In this document: piece after piece, positions 18,048-26,381 of the stretch
Layout: each line of letters opens with the position of its first letter
Numbering within the stretch: the stretch's first letter is position 1
NCBI GenBank assembly: GCA_963786975.1
Contig: CAWBBE010000002.1
Span: 62,001 to 126,000 of the forward strand
Reading direction: 5' to 3'
DNA from: Palsa-506 sp963786975
GTDB lineage: Bacteria > Actinomycetota > Actinomycetes > Streptosporangiales > Streptosporangiaceae
DNA length: 64,000 nt
Translations under genes and position numbers: made by a program
Notes under the pieces: model-generated
What the model was told of the DNA's origin: nothing
The model's database searches: none
The model's input: the letters and a program-made list of their open reading frames with translations, nothing else

Positions 18048-18344
18048 TCACTCCTCCTCGTTGAACAGCCGCTGCCGTGCCGAGAGCAGCTCGATTTCCG
18101 GCCGCCCGGCGACGAACTGCTCGCACGCCGTCAGGACGTCGGTGCAGTGCGCGGCGGTCGAGGCGACCACGGCCACGCCGATCTCGGCCCGCCGGTGCAG
18201 CTCCAGATAGCCGGTCTCGGCTACCGCGGCCGCTGGGTAGCGCCGATGGATCTCGGCGACCAGCGGCCGCACCGCAGACCGCTTCTGCTTCAGCGAGCGC
18301 ACGTCGCCGAGCAGCACGTCCAGCGTCAGGGCGCCCACGTACAC
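18048..18344 (-). CDS. DUF503 / YlxP family protein
   Basis: This 98-residue protein starts MYVGALTLDVLLGDVRSLKQKR and has RPLVAEIHRRYPAAAVAETG followed by LHRRAEIGVAVVAST. These are DUF503 signatures. YlxP homologues are found between infB and rbfA in many Gram-positive bacteria and bind RNA or ribosome-assembly intermediates; the exact role is not settled. Its GTG lies one base after the infB stop (TGACGTG), and it ends 7 bases before rbfA, with GAGGAG inside its last codons serving as the rbfA ribosome binding site. Confidence 0.92.
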   Translation of the reverse strand: MYVGALTLDVLLGDVRSLKQKRSAVRPLVAEIHRRYPAAAVAETGYLELHRRAEIGVAVVASTAAHCTDVLTACEQFVAGRPEIELLSARQRLFNEEE

Positions 18345-18345
18345 G

Positions 18346-21300
18346 TCAGCCCTGGCCCGGCCAGGCGCGCGGCTTCTCGCGCATCTCGAACGTCTCGATC
18401 ACGTCCCCGACCTTGATGTCGCCGTATCCGACGCCGATGCCGCACTCGAAGCCCTCGCGCACCTCGGTCGCGTCGTCCTTGAACCTGCGGAGCGAGTCGA
18501 CCGTGAGGCTGTCCGAGACGACCACGCCATCGCGGACCAGCCGGGCCTTGCTGTGCCTGGTGATGGTTCCGCTGCGGACGATGCAGCCGGCCACGTTGCC
18601 GATCCGCGGCACCCGGAAGATCTCCCTGATCTCGGCGGTGCCGAGCTGGACCTCCTCGAATTCCGGCTTGAGCATGCCCTTGAGCGCGGCCTCAATCTCC
18701 TCGATCGCCTGGTAGATGACCGAGTAGTAGCGGATGTCCACGCCCTCGCGCTGGGCGAGCTCGCCGGCCCGTCCGGCCGGCCGGACGTTGAAGCCGATGA
18801 TGACCGCCTCGGACGCGATGGCCAGGTTGACGTCGTCCTGGGTGATAGCGCCGACGCCGCGGCCGATCACGCGCAGCACCACGTCCTCGCCTACGTCGAT
18901 CTTGAGCAGCGCGTCCTCCAGGGCCTCGACCGAACCGGACACGTCGCCCTTGATGATGAGCAGCAGCTCTTCGCGCTGGCCCGACTTGAGCGCCGACTCC
19001 AGATCCTCCAGGGTGACCCGCGGACGTCGCTGGGCGAACATCGCGCTGCGCTCGCGCGCCTCGCGCCGCTCGGCGATCTGCCTGGCCACCCGGTCGTCGT
19101 CAACGACCAGGAAGTTGTCGCCCGCGCCCGGCACGGCGGTCAGGCCGAGCACCTGGACGGGCCGGGACGGCGGCGCATCGGCGACCGGGTCGCCGTTCTC
19201 GTCGAGCATCGCCCGGACGCGGCCGTAGGCCTCACCGCAGACGATCGAGTCGCCGACGTTGAGCGTGCCGCGCTGAACGAGCACCGTTGCGACCGGGCCG
19301 CGGCCCTTGTCCAGGTGCGCCTCGATGGCCACCCCCTGGGCCTGCTGATGCGGGTTGGCCCGCAGGTCAAGCTCGGCGTCCGCGGTCAGCACGACCGCCT
19401 CCAGCAGCGCCTCGATGCCGGTACCCTGCCGGGCCGACACGTCGACGAACAGGGACTGGCCGCCGAACTCCTCCGCGACCAGACCGTACTCGGTGAGCTG
19501 GGCACGGACCCGCTGCGGGTCGGCACCCTCCTTGTCCACCTTGTTCACGGCGACCACGATCGGCACGCCGGCCGCCTGGGCGTGGTTCAGCGCCTCGGTG
19601 GTCTGCGGCTTGACACCGTCGTCCGCGGCGACGACCAGGATCACCAGGTCGGTGGTCTCGGCGCCGCGGGCCCGCATTGCGGTGAAGGCCTCGTGACCCG
19701 GGGTGTCGATGAAGGTGATCTTGCGCTCCTGGCCATCCACGACGGTGTCGACCTGGTAGGCGCCGATGTGCTGGGTAATGCCGCCCGCTTCGTGCGCCGT
19801 CATGTTGGTGTGCCGGATCGCGTCGAGCAGCTTGGTCTTGCCGTGGTCGACGTGGCCCATGACCGTGACGACCGGCGGCCGTGGCACCAGGTCGGCCTCG
19901 CCGCCCTCGTCCTCGCCGAACTCGATGTCGAACGTCTCCAGCAGCTCCCTGTCCTCTTCCTCCGGGGAGACCACCTGGACGGTGTAGTTCAGCTCGGCGC
20001 CCAGCAGCTGGAGCGTCTCGTCGTTGACTGACGCGGTCGCCGTCACCATCTCGCCCAGGTGGAACAGCACCTGCACGAGCGAGGCCGGGTTCACCCCGAT
20101 CTTGTCCGCGAAATCACTCAGCGAGGCGCCCCGGGACAGCCGGATGACCTGGCCGTTGCCGCGCGGTACCTGCACGCCGCCGATGGACGGCGCCTGCATG
20201 TTGTCGAACTCCTGGCGCCGCTGCTTCTTCGACTTCCGGCCGCGGGAAGGCCTGCCACCCGGGCGCCCGAAAGCGCCCTGGGTGCCGCTCCGGCCGCGGC
20301 CGCCGCCGCCCGGGCGGGCCGGGCCCATGCCGGGACGCTGGCCGCCGCCGGGACCGCCGCGTGCGCCGGCACCGCCGCCGGGGCCGCCGCGGCCGCCTGG
20401 CCTGGCGCCAGTACCGCCGGGGCCGCCGCGGCCACCTGGGCCGCCCGCGCCCGGGCCGCCGGGGCCACGGCTGGGGGCCGGCCTGGGCGGCATGCTGTTG
20501 GGGCTGGGCCGCGGGCCGCCTGGCCGCGGGCCGCCGGGGCGGGCCTGGTCGCCCGGGCCGGGCCGGCGGCGAACCGGCTGCCCGGGCCGCCGGGCGCGCC
20601 CGGCCGGGCGGCGGGCTGGCCCGGGGCGGGCGGGGCACCCGCGGCGCTGCCCGCCGGGGCCGGCCCGCCGGGCTGGCCGGGCCGGGCGGCACGCGGGGCG
20701 GAGCCCATGCCGCTGGCGTTGGAGCTGAACGGGTTGTTACCCGGCCGCGGCCCGGGCCTCGGCCCGCCGCGGGAACCTGGCCGCTGCCCGCCGGGCGGGC
20801 CGCCCGGCCGCGGCGTGCTGGCGGGCGGGCCGGCCGGGCCCGGCCGCGGGCCGGGCGGCCGGGCGGCCGGGCGGGCGGCGGGCTGGCCAGCCGCTGGCGG
20901 GCCGCCGGCGGCCGGGGCAGCCGTTTCCGGCGGCGCCGGGGCAGCTGCCGCATGCGGCGCTGCCACCTGCGGCGACGTTGGCTCGGTCAGTCGCCGGCCC
21001 GGGTCGGCGGCCGGCGGTGCCGCCGGTGCGGCCGGCGGGGGCGTCTCGGCGGCCGGCGCGGTAGCCGGCGCACGGGCCGTTACCCCGGCGCCCGGCGCGG
21101 CGGCCGCGGTATGGCCGTTCGAGCTGTCGCCGGGGATGGCCGCAGCCGCGGCAGCCGATGGCTCCGCGGACCGCTGATTTCCTGATTTGGCCGCCGGTGC
21201 CTGCTTTGGCTGCTGGGCCGCGAGCTCTTCCTTGAGCCTGCGGACGACGGGCGCCTCGATCGTCGAGGACGCCGAGCGAACGAACTCGCCCATTTCCTGA

Positions 21301-21371
21301 AGCCTGGCCATCACGGCCTTGCTCTCTACGCCGAACTCCTTCGCGAGTTCGTAAACCCGGACCTTCGCCAC
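18346..21371 (-). CDS. infB: Translation initiation factor IF-2 (frame broken in the Gly/Pro-rich linker)
   Basis: IF-2 is the GTPase that brings initiator tRNA to the 30S subunit. The N-terminal domain (MAKVRVYELAKEFGVESKAV) is in one frame from 21371; the rest is in another frame, with the GTPase motifs GHVDHGKT, DTPGHEAF and NKVDKE, and the C-terminal C1/C2 domains ending in GDVIETFEMREKPR. The frames switch within a Pro/Gly/Ala-rich linker near 20535-20550: adding one base turns the reading into GDQARPGGPRPGGPRPSPNSM and gives one protein of 1008 residues. As written, an internal ATG at 20493 could still make an IF2-gamma-like short form. The linker is low-complexity and extremely G+C-rich, so an assembly error is the simplest view. 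Confidence 0.9.
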
Positions 21372-21483
21372 TGCGCTCCCTCTACTCGGTCCGGATCATC
21401 CGGACCAGTCAGCCGGTCCGGGGCAGCGCGTGCTCCGTCCGGCGTCAGCCTGTGCTGTTCATCGCCGCATGCTCATCGGGCGC

Positions 21484-21852
21484 TCATTGCCATCTCAGCC
21501 TGCTTTCTCCGGCACTGCTGCCGTCCATGCCTTCTGTCTGCCCGCCTTGCCCCGGCTGAATGCCGCCGGGCCGCAACGACCCAAGATACCCGGCGATCAT
21601 GCCGGTCCCAAGCGGCCCCGGCAAGCGCAGCGCTCGCGGAATCGCCCGGCGCCGCCGTGCCCGCTCCAGGCATTCCTGGCTGGGATGCAGGTACGCGCCC
21701 CGGCCAGCCTGTCGCGCCGGCGGGTCGGGAACAACCTCATTCCCGGCCGCCACCAAACGAAGCAAGTCAGACTTGGCCGCACGGACTCCGCATCCCACAC
21801 ACATCCGGATCGCTGGCGCGGACCGGACCGGCTGCGGGGGCCGCCTGGCCAT
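21484..21852 (-). CDS. YlxR (DUF448) family RNA-binding protein
   Basis: YlxR proteins are small RNA-binding proteins encoded between nusA and infB; in some bacteria they modulate RNase P or transcription. The signature RMCVGCGVRAAKSDLLRLV is present, then VVPDPPARQAGRGAYLHPS and CLERARRRRAIPRAL. The core is about 85 residues, followed by a variable 35-residue tail. I chose the ATG at 21852 (MARRPPQPVRS), 14 bases after the nusA stop; the ribosome binding site is weak, and the open frame further upstream runs inside nusA and is repetitive. It is 112 bases ahead of infB. Confidence 0.88.
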   Translation of the reverse strand: MARRPPQPVRSAPAIRMCVGCGVRAAKSDLLRLVAAGNEVVPDPPARQAGRGAYLHPSQECLERARRRRAIPRALRLPGPLGTGMIAGYLGSLRPGGIQPGQGGQTEGMDGSSAGESRLRWQ

Positions 21853-21865
21853 TCTGGTACTAAGC

Positions 21866-23023
21866 CTACCGTGCCTGCGCGCCGGCGGCGCCGGGCACCG
21901 GACCCAGCCCGCCACCGTCGCCGGCCGCGCCGGTCCCGGCCGCGGCGGCGCCCGGCCGGCCCGCGGCGTCCGCCGCCGGAGCGGCCGCGGCATCCCCGGG
22001 CGGGGCGGCCGCGGCATCCCCGGCCGGAACGGCCGCGGCATCCCCGGCCGGAGTCGCCGGGCTGCGGTCCGGCCTGATGTCGATCCGCCAGCCGGTCAGC
22101 CGCGCGGCCAGCCGCGCGTTCTGGCCCTCCTTGCCGATCGCCAGCGAGAGCTGGTAGTCAGGCACGATCACCTGGGCCACCCTGGCCTGCAGGTCGATGA
22201 TGTCAACCCGGGAAACCCGGGCGGGCGAGAGCGCATGCGCGACGAACTGAGCCGGATCCGGGGAGAAATCGACGATGTCGATCTTCTCGCCATGCAGCTC
22301 GGTCATCACGTTGCGGACCCGGCTGCCCATCGGGCCGATGCAGGCACCCTTGGCATTCACGCCCGGCTGGTGCGAGATGACCGCGATCTTGCTGCGGTGC
22401 CCGGCCTCGCGGGCGATCGCGGCGATCTCCACGGCGCCGCTGGCAATCTCCGGCACTTCCAGCGCGAACAGCTTCTTGACCAGGTTCGGGTGGGTCCGCG
22501 ACAGCGTGACCGACGGACCGCGGTAGCCCTTCCGGACATGCAGCACGTAGCAGCGCAGCCGCTCGCCGTGCACGTACCGCTCGCCGGGCACCTGCTCGGT
22601 CGGCGGCAGGATCGCCTCCAGCTTGCCGAGATCCACCAGCACCGCGCGCGGATCCCGGCCCTGCTGGATCACCCCGGCGACCACGTCACCCTCGCGGCCG
22701 GCGTACTCCCCGAAGGTCAGCTCGTCCTCGGCGTCGCGCAGCCGCTGCAAGATCACCTGCCGGGCGGTGGTGGCGGCGATCCGGCCGAAGCCGTCCGGCG
22801 TGTCGTCGTATTCCCTGACCACCGCGCCGTCCTCGGCAGTCTCGGCGGCCCAGACGGTCACGTGCCCGCTGCCCCGGTTCACCTCGACCCGGGCCGTCGG
22901 CGGCGTGCCGTCGGTGCGGTGATAGGCGACGAGCAGCGCGTCCTCGATGGCCTTGATGGCCAGGTCCATCGAGATGTCCTTCTCGGCCTCCAGGCTGCGC
23001 AGGACACTCAGGTCAATGTCCAT
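21866..23023 (-). CDS. nusA: Transcription termination/antitermination protein NusA
   Basis: NusA binds RNA polymerase and controls pausing, termination and antitermination. The 385-residue protein has the N-terminal domain (MDIDLSVLRSLEAEKDISMD), an S1 domain around GDVVAGVIQQGRDPRAVLVDLG, and two KH domains (KGACIGPMGSRVRNVMTEL and QLSLAIGKEGQNARLAARL). After residue 320 there is a low-complexity tail with a repeated GDAAAAP unit, absent from most NusA proteins and probably disordered. It overlaps the rimP 3' end by 11 bases. Confidence 0.96.
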   Translation of the reverse strand: MDIDLSVLRSLEAEKDISMDLAIKAIEDALLVAYHRTDGTPPTARVEVNRGSGHVTVWAAETAEDGAVVREYDDTPDGFGRIAATTARQVILQRLRDAEDELTFGEYAGREGDVVAGVIQQGRDPRAVLVDLGKLEAILPPTEQVPGERYVHGERLRCYVLHVRKGYRGPSVTLSRTHPNLVKKLFALEVPEIASGAVEIAAIAREAGHRSKIAVISHQPGVNAKGACIGPMGSRVRNVMTELHGEKIDIVDFSPDPAQFVAHALSPARVSRVDIIDLQARVAQVIVPDYQLSLAIGKEGQNARLAARLTGWRIDIRPDRSPATPAGDAAAVPAGDAAAAPPGDAAAAPAADAAGRPGAAAAGTGAAGDGGGLGPVPGAAGAQAR

Positions 23024-23603
23024 CTGCTTTCCCCCCGTCTGGGCCGCTCACGGCGTGGCCGAACTCAAGGAGTATCTTTCCCGGACCTAGCTCGGCGTAG
23101 CCGTATTCCCGCTGCTCACCCGCCACCTCCAGGACTACCGCGTGATCACTGGCGGCGAGCACCCGGCCTTCTACGGTACCGGCCCGCCCCCGACCATCCG
23201 TTACAGATTGTGACCGTGCGGTCAGGGCCGCCCGGATCAGCCTGCCCGAGGCCCTTCGCCAGTGCCGTGGCTCGGTCAGCGGCCGGTCGACGCCGGGCGA
23301 GGTGACTTCCAGGGTGTACGGGGCCTCGCCCATCGCGCCGGTGGCATCAAGCTCGGCCGACAGCGCCCGGCTGACCTGCGTGATGTCGTCCAGGCTGACG
23401 CCGCCGTCCGCGTCCACCACCACCCGGAGCAAACGGCGGCGGCCGGTCGCGGTGATCCGGACATTCTCCAGGTCCATGCCTGACCCGCGGAGTACGGGCT
23501 CAAGCAGCCCGGCAAGCTGCTGCGCGGCTGCCGGGCCGGCCGCGGCCGGCGGACCGCCTCTGGCGGGCGCTCGCGGCGGACTGCGACGGGAGCTACCGTG
23601 CAT
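23013..23603 (-). CDS. rimP: Ribosome maturation factor RimP
   Basis: RimP helps 30S assembly. The 196-residue form starts at the ATG at 23603, which has GGAGG 5-6 bases upstream. The N-terminal domain contains LLEPVLRGSGMDLENVRIT and VVVDADGGVSLDDITQVSRALS; YTLEVTSPGVDRPLTEPRHWRRA is the most conserved segment. The C-terminal SH3-like domain ends in GPGKILLEFGHAV. The first 25 residues are a Pro/Arg/Ala-rich extension. It is the first gene of the nusA/infB operon; the frame is open to 23768 but without translational support. Confidence 0.94.
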   Translation of the reverse strand: MHGSSRRSPPRAPARGGPPAAAGPAAAQQLAGLLEPVLRGSGMDLENVRITATGRRRLLRVVVDADGGVSLDDITQVSRALSAELDATGAMGEAPYTLEVTSPGVDRPLTEPRHWRRASGRLIRAALTARSQSVTDGRGRAGTVEGRVLAASDHAVVLEVAGEQREYGYAELGPGKILLEFGHAVSGPDGGKADGH

Positions 23604-23819
23604 GACGACCTCCTCGCCGGCGACCTGTGCTGTTGTCCGGTCATCTAGCCTAACGGGGATCAGGTACCTGATCGTGCCCGTCCGCGCCGGGCGCGTCTCG
23701 CGGCGGGCCGGCCGGCCGGTCATCGGGGCCCGCCGCGCGGCCGCTGGCGGCGGGACCGGCCGTGACATGCTTGGATGCCACCGGGGAGAGATCTGGCGGC
23801 GGACTAGCGGGAGGACTGG

Positions 23820-24449
23820 GTGCGGGTACGCTCCGGGACGGCAGGTTCCGGGCCGGATGGCGCGGTCGCCGGATGCGGCCCGGCGGTCCGCCCGGCGGCG
23901 GCAGGCCCGGCGGCGGCGGATGGCCCGGCAGCGGGCAGCTCGCGGCGGGCGGTGCTCGCCGCGACGGCGGCGAGCCTGCCGTTACTGGCTGTCACCAGCT
24001 GCCAGGGCGTCGGCGCGCTCGCCGCGCCGCCCAGGCCGGCCCCCGAAGTGGCGGTGCTGCGCGCGGCCATTGCCGCCGAGGAACTCATGATTGCCCGCTA
24101 CGACGCCGTCATCGGCCACCTGGCCAGCCTGTCCGCCGCGCTGCGCCCGCTGCGGGCCGAGCACCGGCTGCATCTCACCGCGCTGCGGTCCCGGCTGATC
24201 GTGCCCCCGGGCAGCTCGCCCGGCGCCGCTGCGTCCCCGGCCGGCTCCGGGGCGGCCGCGGCCGGGCCGGGCCGGGCGGCTGGCCGGGCCGGGGCGATCT
24301 CGTTCCTGCAGGGAGCCGAGCGGGCCGCGGCGGCAAGCCTGCTCCGCGACCTCGCCGCGGTATCCCCGTCGCTCGCGCAGCTGATGGCCAGCATCGCGGC
24401 CGCGGAGGCAACCCATGTCGGCGCCCTGTCGGCCGCCAAGGGTGGCTGA
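23820..24449 (+). CDS. Ferritin-like domain lipoprotein
   Basis: This 209-residue protein has a long N-terminal part, then SRRAVLAATAASLPLLAVTSC, which combines a twin-arginine-like pair with a hydrophobic segment and a lipobox ending at about C61. The mature part is two alpha-helical blocks with EVAVLRAAIAAEELMIARYDAVI and an AAEATHVGAL segment, spaced like a four-helix ferritin-like bundle, separated by an Ala/Gly/Pro linker. No metal-binding EXXH pair is certain. GGAGG precedes the GTG at 23820. It is five bases ahead of the second ferritin-like gene, and divergent from rimP. A pair in this place is common in actinobacteria; the function is unknown. Confidence 0.7.
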   Translation: MRVRSGTAGSGPDGAVAGCGPAVRPAAAGPAAADGPAAGSSRRAVLAATAASLPLLAVTSCQGVGALAAPPRPAPEVAVLRAAIAAEELMIARYDAVIGHLASLSAALRPLRAEHRLHLTALRSRLIVPPGSSPGAAASPAGSGAAAAGPGRAAGRAGAISFLQGAERAAAASLLRDLAAVSPSLAQLMASIAAAEATHVGALSAAKGG

Positions 24450-24454
24450 CGCCG

Positions 24455-24931
24455 ATGACCAGGGCTAGCACGCGGCTGACGCTGACCGCCGCCGAGGCCG
24501 GAGCGCTGCAGGCAGCGCTGGCCGCCGAGCATGCCGCTGTCTACGGCTACGGCGTCGCCGGCGCGCACCTGACCGGGGCCGCGCTGACGGCCGCGACCAG
24601 TGACTGGATCGCCCACCAGGTCGCCCGGGATGCAATCGAGTCGATGCTGCGGTCGGCCGGCCTGACGCCGGTGGCGGCCGCGGCGGCCTACCGCCTGCCG
24701 CGCCCGGTGCGCGGCGCGGCGGCCGCCATGTCGCTCGCGCTCACGCTGGAGGACCGGGTCACGACGGCTTACCTGGGCCTGGTCGCGGCGGCTAGCCCGG
24801 CGATCCGGAAGTTCGGCGGGCGCGAGGTCGTGGCGGCGGCGATAAGGGCGGCCGGCTGGCGAGGGCGCACGGTGGCCTTTCCCGGCTTCCCGGCCGGCCT
24901 GCGCTCGCCGCGCAAGGCTGCCCGCCGCTAA
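24455..24931 (+). CDS. DUF4439 ferritin-like domain protein
   Basis: This 158-residue protein is a single helical bundle of the DUF4439 type: LTAAEAGALQAALAAEHAAVYGYGVAGAHL, then HQVARDAIESMLRSAGLTPV, YRLPRPV, and ALTLEDRVTTAYLGLVAA. The AEHAAVYGYG helix carries the conserved glutamate-histidine pair. It has no signal peptide, unlike the gene before it. It starts five bases after that gene and is probably its partner, perhaps on the inner side of the membrane (inference). Its last four bases overlap the convergent small gene that follows. Confidence 0.8.
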   Translation: MTRASTRLTLTAAEAGALQAALAAEHAAVYGYGVAGAHLTGAALTAATSDWIAHQVARDAIESMLRSAGLTPVAAAAAYRLPRPVRGAAAAMSLALTLEDRVTTAYLGLVAAASPAIRKFGGREVVAAAIRAAGWRGRTVAFPGFPAGLRSPRKAARR

Positions 24932-25239
24932 CCGCGGGCCGCGAGAACGCGGCCGATCCGGCTGGCCGCGGCAGGCAGGTCATCACTGACCGCGATCCGC
25001 TCGGCCCACGACCACCAGAACCACCAGACGCCATCGGTGCCGGGCCCGGCGTAGATATCCTCGGCCAGCGCCGCGGCGGCCGGGTTGACCACATGCAGGC
25101 TCGGCACCCGTCCGGCCGGCGTCGTCAGCCGCGCCCGCAGCCCGTGCCGCGCGAGCGCCTCGGCGAGCCCTTCAAGCCTGTCCAGGTACGCGTGCCAGAG
25201 CTCGGCCGACCCGGGGGCCTGCCGGGTTTCCATCGTCAT
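24928..25239 (-). CDS. Hypothetical small actinobacterial protein
   Basis: This 103-residue protein has no recognised domain. It begins METRQAPGSAELWHAYLDRL after two residues, continues with a helical EGLAEALARHGLRARLTTP segment, then SLHVVNPAAAALAEDIY and a striking WWFWWSWAE aromatic run, and ends in AASRIGRVLAARG. The pattern resembles small proteins that sit beside XRE/DUF5753 regulators in actinomycetes, often written off as hypothetical. Here the regulator is divergent across a 275-base AT-richer spacer. It overlaps the ferritin-like gene by 4 bases at its end. I cannot assign a function; partner of the regulator is the best guess. Confidence 0.65.
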   Translation of the reverse strand: MTMETRQAPGSAELWHAYLDRLEGLAEALARHGLRARLTTPAGRVPSLHVVNPAAAALAEDIYAGPGTDGVWWFWWSWAERIAVSDDLPAAASRIGRVLAARG

Positions 25240-25292
25240 GAAGTCACCTTCAGTAGCTGTTGGGCAGCGCAGAGTGAAACGTGCTATGCCTA

Positions 25293-25487
25293 GGATGCAT
25301 CCCCCAACATGCTAGATGCAACATGCATTAAGAAAATCGCATCTTGTGCGGCGGTGAGCACTGGACGCAATCAGGCCGGCATTGTCACACTGGGCCCAGG
25401 CTTACACCTGACCACGCGGGGCACATTACTGGCCCGTGACGTGACCGCATGATGGCAATATCTGAATCTCAAGCCCGATACGTCACG
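25293..25487. promoter_or_regulatory. Divergent regulatory spacer with operator-like repeats
   Basis: The spacer between the small gene (minus) and the XRE regulator (plus) holds several symmetrical or repeated words in a less G+C-rich stretch. GGATGCATCC at 25293-25302 is a perfect palindrome. AACATGC occurs at 25306-25312 and 25320-25326, 14 bases apart. CGTGACGT at 25435-25442 and ACGTCACG at 25480-25487 form an inverted repeat. XRE/DUF5753 regulators often act on their own divergent promoter, so these are candidate sites. Confidence 0.4.
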
Positions 25488-25514
25488 CATCCGATCGCCC
25501 CCGGGGGGTGACAC

Positions 25515-26369
25515 ATGGCAACTGAGCAGAGTCCGACCGTCAGGCGGCGCCGGCTTGCGCTCGAGCTCCGCAGGCTCCGCGAGGCCGCCCGGCTGACGTG
25601 CGAGGAAGTGGCCGAGCATCTGGAATGCTCGGCGTCCAAGATCAGCCGGGTGGAGACCGGGCGGGTGTCGGTATCGCCCCGGGACGTCAGGGACATGCTC
25701 GAGCTCTACAACGTGCCCGCCCAGCAGCGGGACAGCCTGGTCCAGCTGGCCCGCGACTCCCGGCAGAAGGGCTGGTGGCATGCGTTCAGCGACACCATCC
25801 AGCCGCAGTTCGCCACGTACGTGGGACTGGAGAGCGCGGCGTCCGAGATCCGGGTGTACGAGGTCAACCTCATCCCCGGCCTGCTGCAGACCGAGGATTA
25901 CGCCCGGACGATCATCAAGGCCGGCACGATGAACGGCAACCAGGAGGACGTCGAGCGCCGGGTAGCCCTCCGGATGGCCCGGCAGCCCGCGCTGACCAGG
26001 GCCGAGCCGCCGATGCTGTGGACTGTCCTGGACGAGGCGGCGCTGCGGCGCCGGGTCGGCGGCACCGAGCTGATGCGTGCGCAACTTGAGCACGTGCTGG
26101 AATTGTCCAGCCTGAAAAACGTCGCGATGCAGGTGATCCCGTTCGGCGCCGGCGCCCACCCGGCCATGGGCAGGCCGTTCGTCATCCTCGTCTTCCCCGA
26201 GCGCATCGACACCGATGTCGTGTACCTGGAGGATCTGACCAGCGCCTTCTACCTGGAGGACGTCGAGGAAGTGGACCGCTACAACGTGTTCTTCAACCAC
26301 CTGCGGGCCACGGCGCTGTCGTTTGACGACTCCGCCGCGCTGGTCACGTCGGTGCTGAAGGAGCTGTAA
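25515..26369 (+). CDS. XRE-family regulator with DUF5753 domain
   Basis: This 284-residue protein has an N-terminal XRE helix-turn-helix (about residues 12-70: LRRLREAARLTCEEVAEHLE, then CSASKISRVETGRVSVS) and a C-terminal DUF5753 domain with VYEVNLIPGLLQTEDYARTI, RQPALTRAEPPMLWTVLDEAALRR and the VVYLEDLTSAFYLED segment. These are abundant in differentiating actinomycetes (WhiJ/BldB-associated group) and commonly work with a small DUF397 or other acidic partner. No DUF397 gene is next to it; the divergent 103-residue gene may fill the role. GGGGGG lies just before the ATG. It is convergent with helD, 12 bases apart. Confidence 0.88.
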   Translation: MATEQSPTVRRRRLALELRRLREAARLTCEEVAEHLECSASKISRVETGRVSVSPRDVRDMLELYNVPAQQRDSLVQLARDSRQKGWWHAFSDTIQPQFATYVGLESAASEIRVYEVNLIPGLLQTEDYARTIIKAGTMNGNQEDVERRVALRMARQPALTRAEPPMLWTVLDEAALRRRVGGTELMRAQLEHVLELSSLKNVAMQVIPFGAGAHPAMGRPFVILVFPERIDTDVVYLEDLTSAFYLEDVEEVDRYNVFFNHLRATALSFDDSAALVTSVLKEL

Positions 26370-26381
26370 CGGACGGCGGGG

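Noticed and set aside
20118..20560. Programmed frameshift in infB
   Set aside because: No slippery heptamer with a downstream structure was recognised, and similar one-base gaps affect four unrelated genes, which argues for sequence error.
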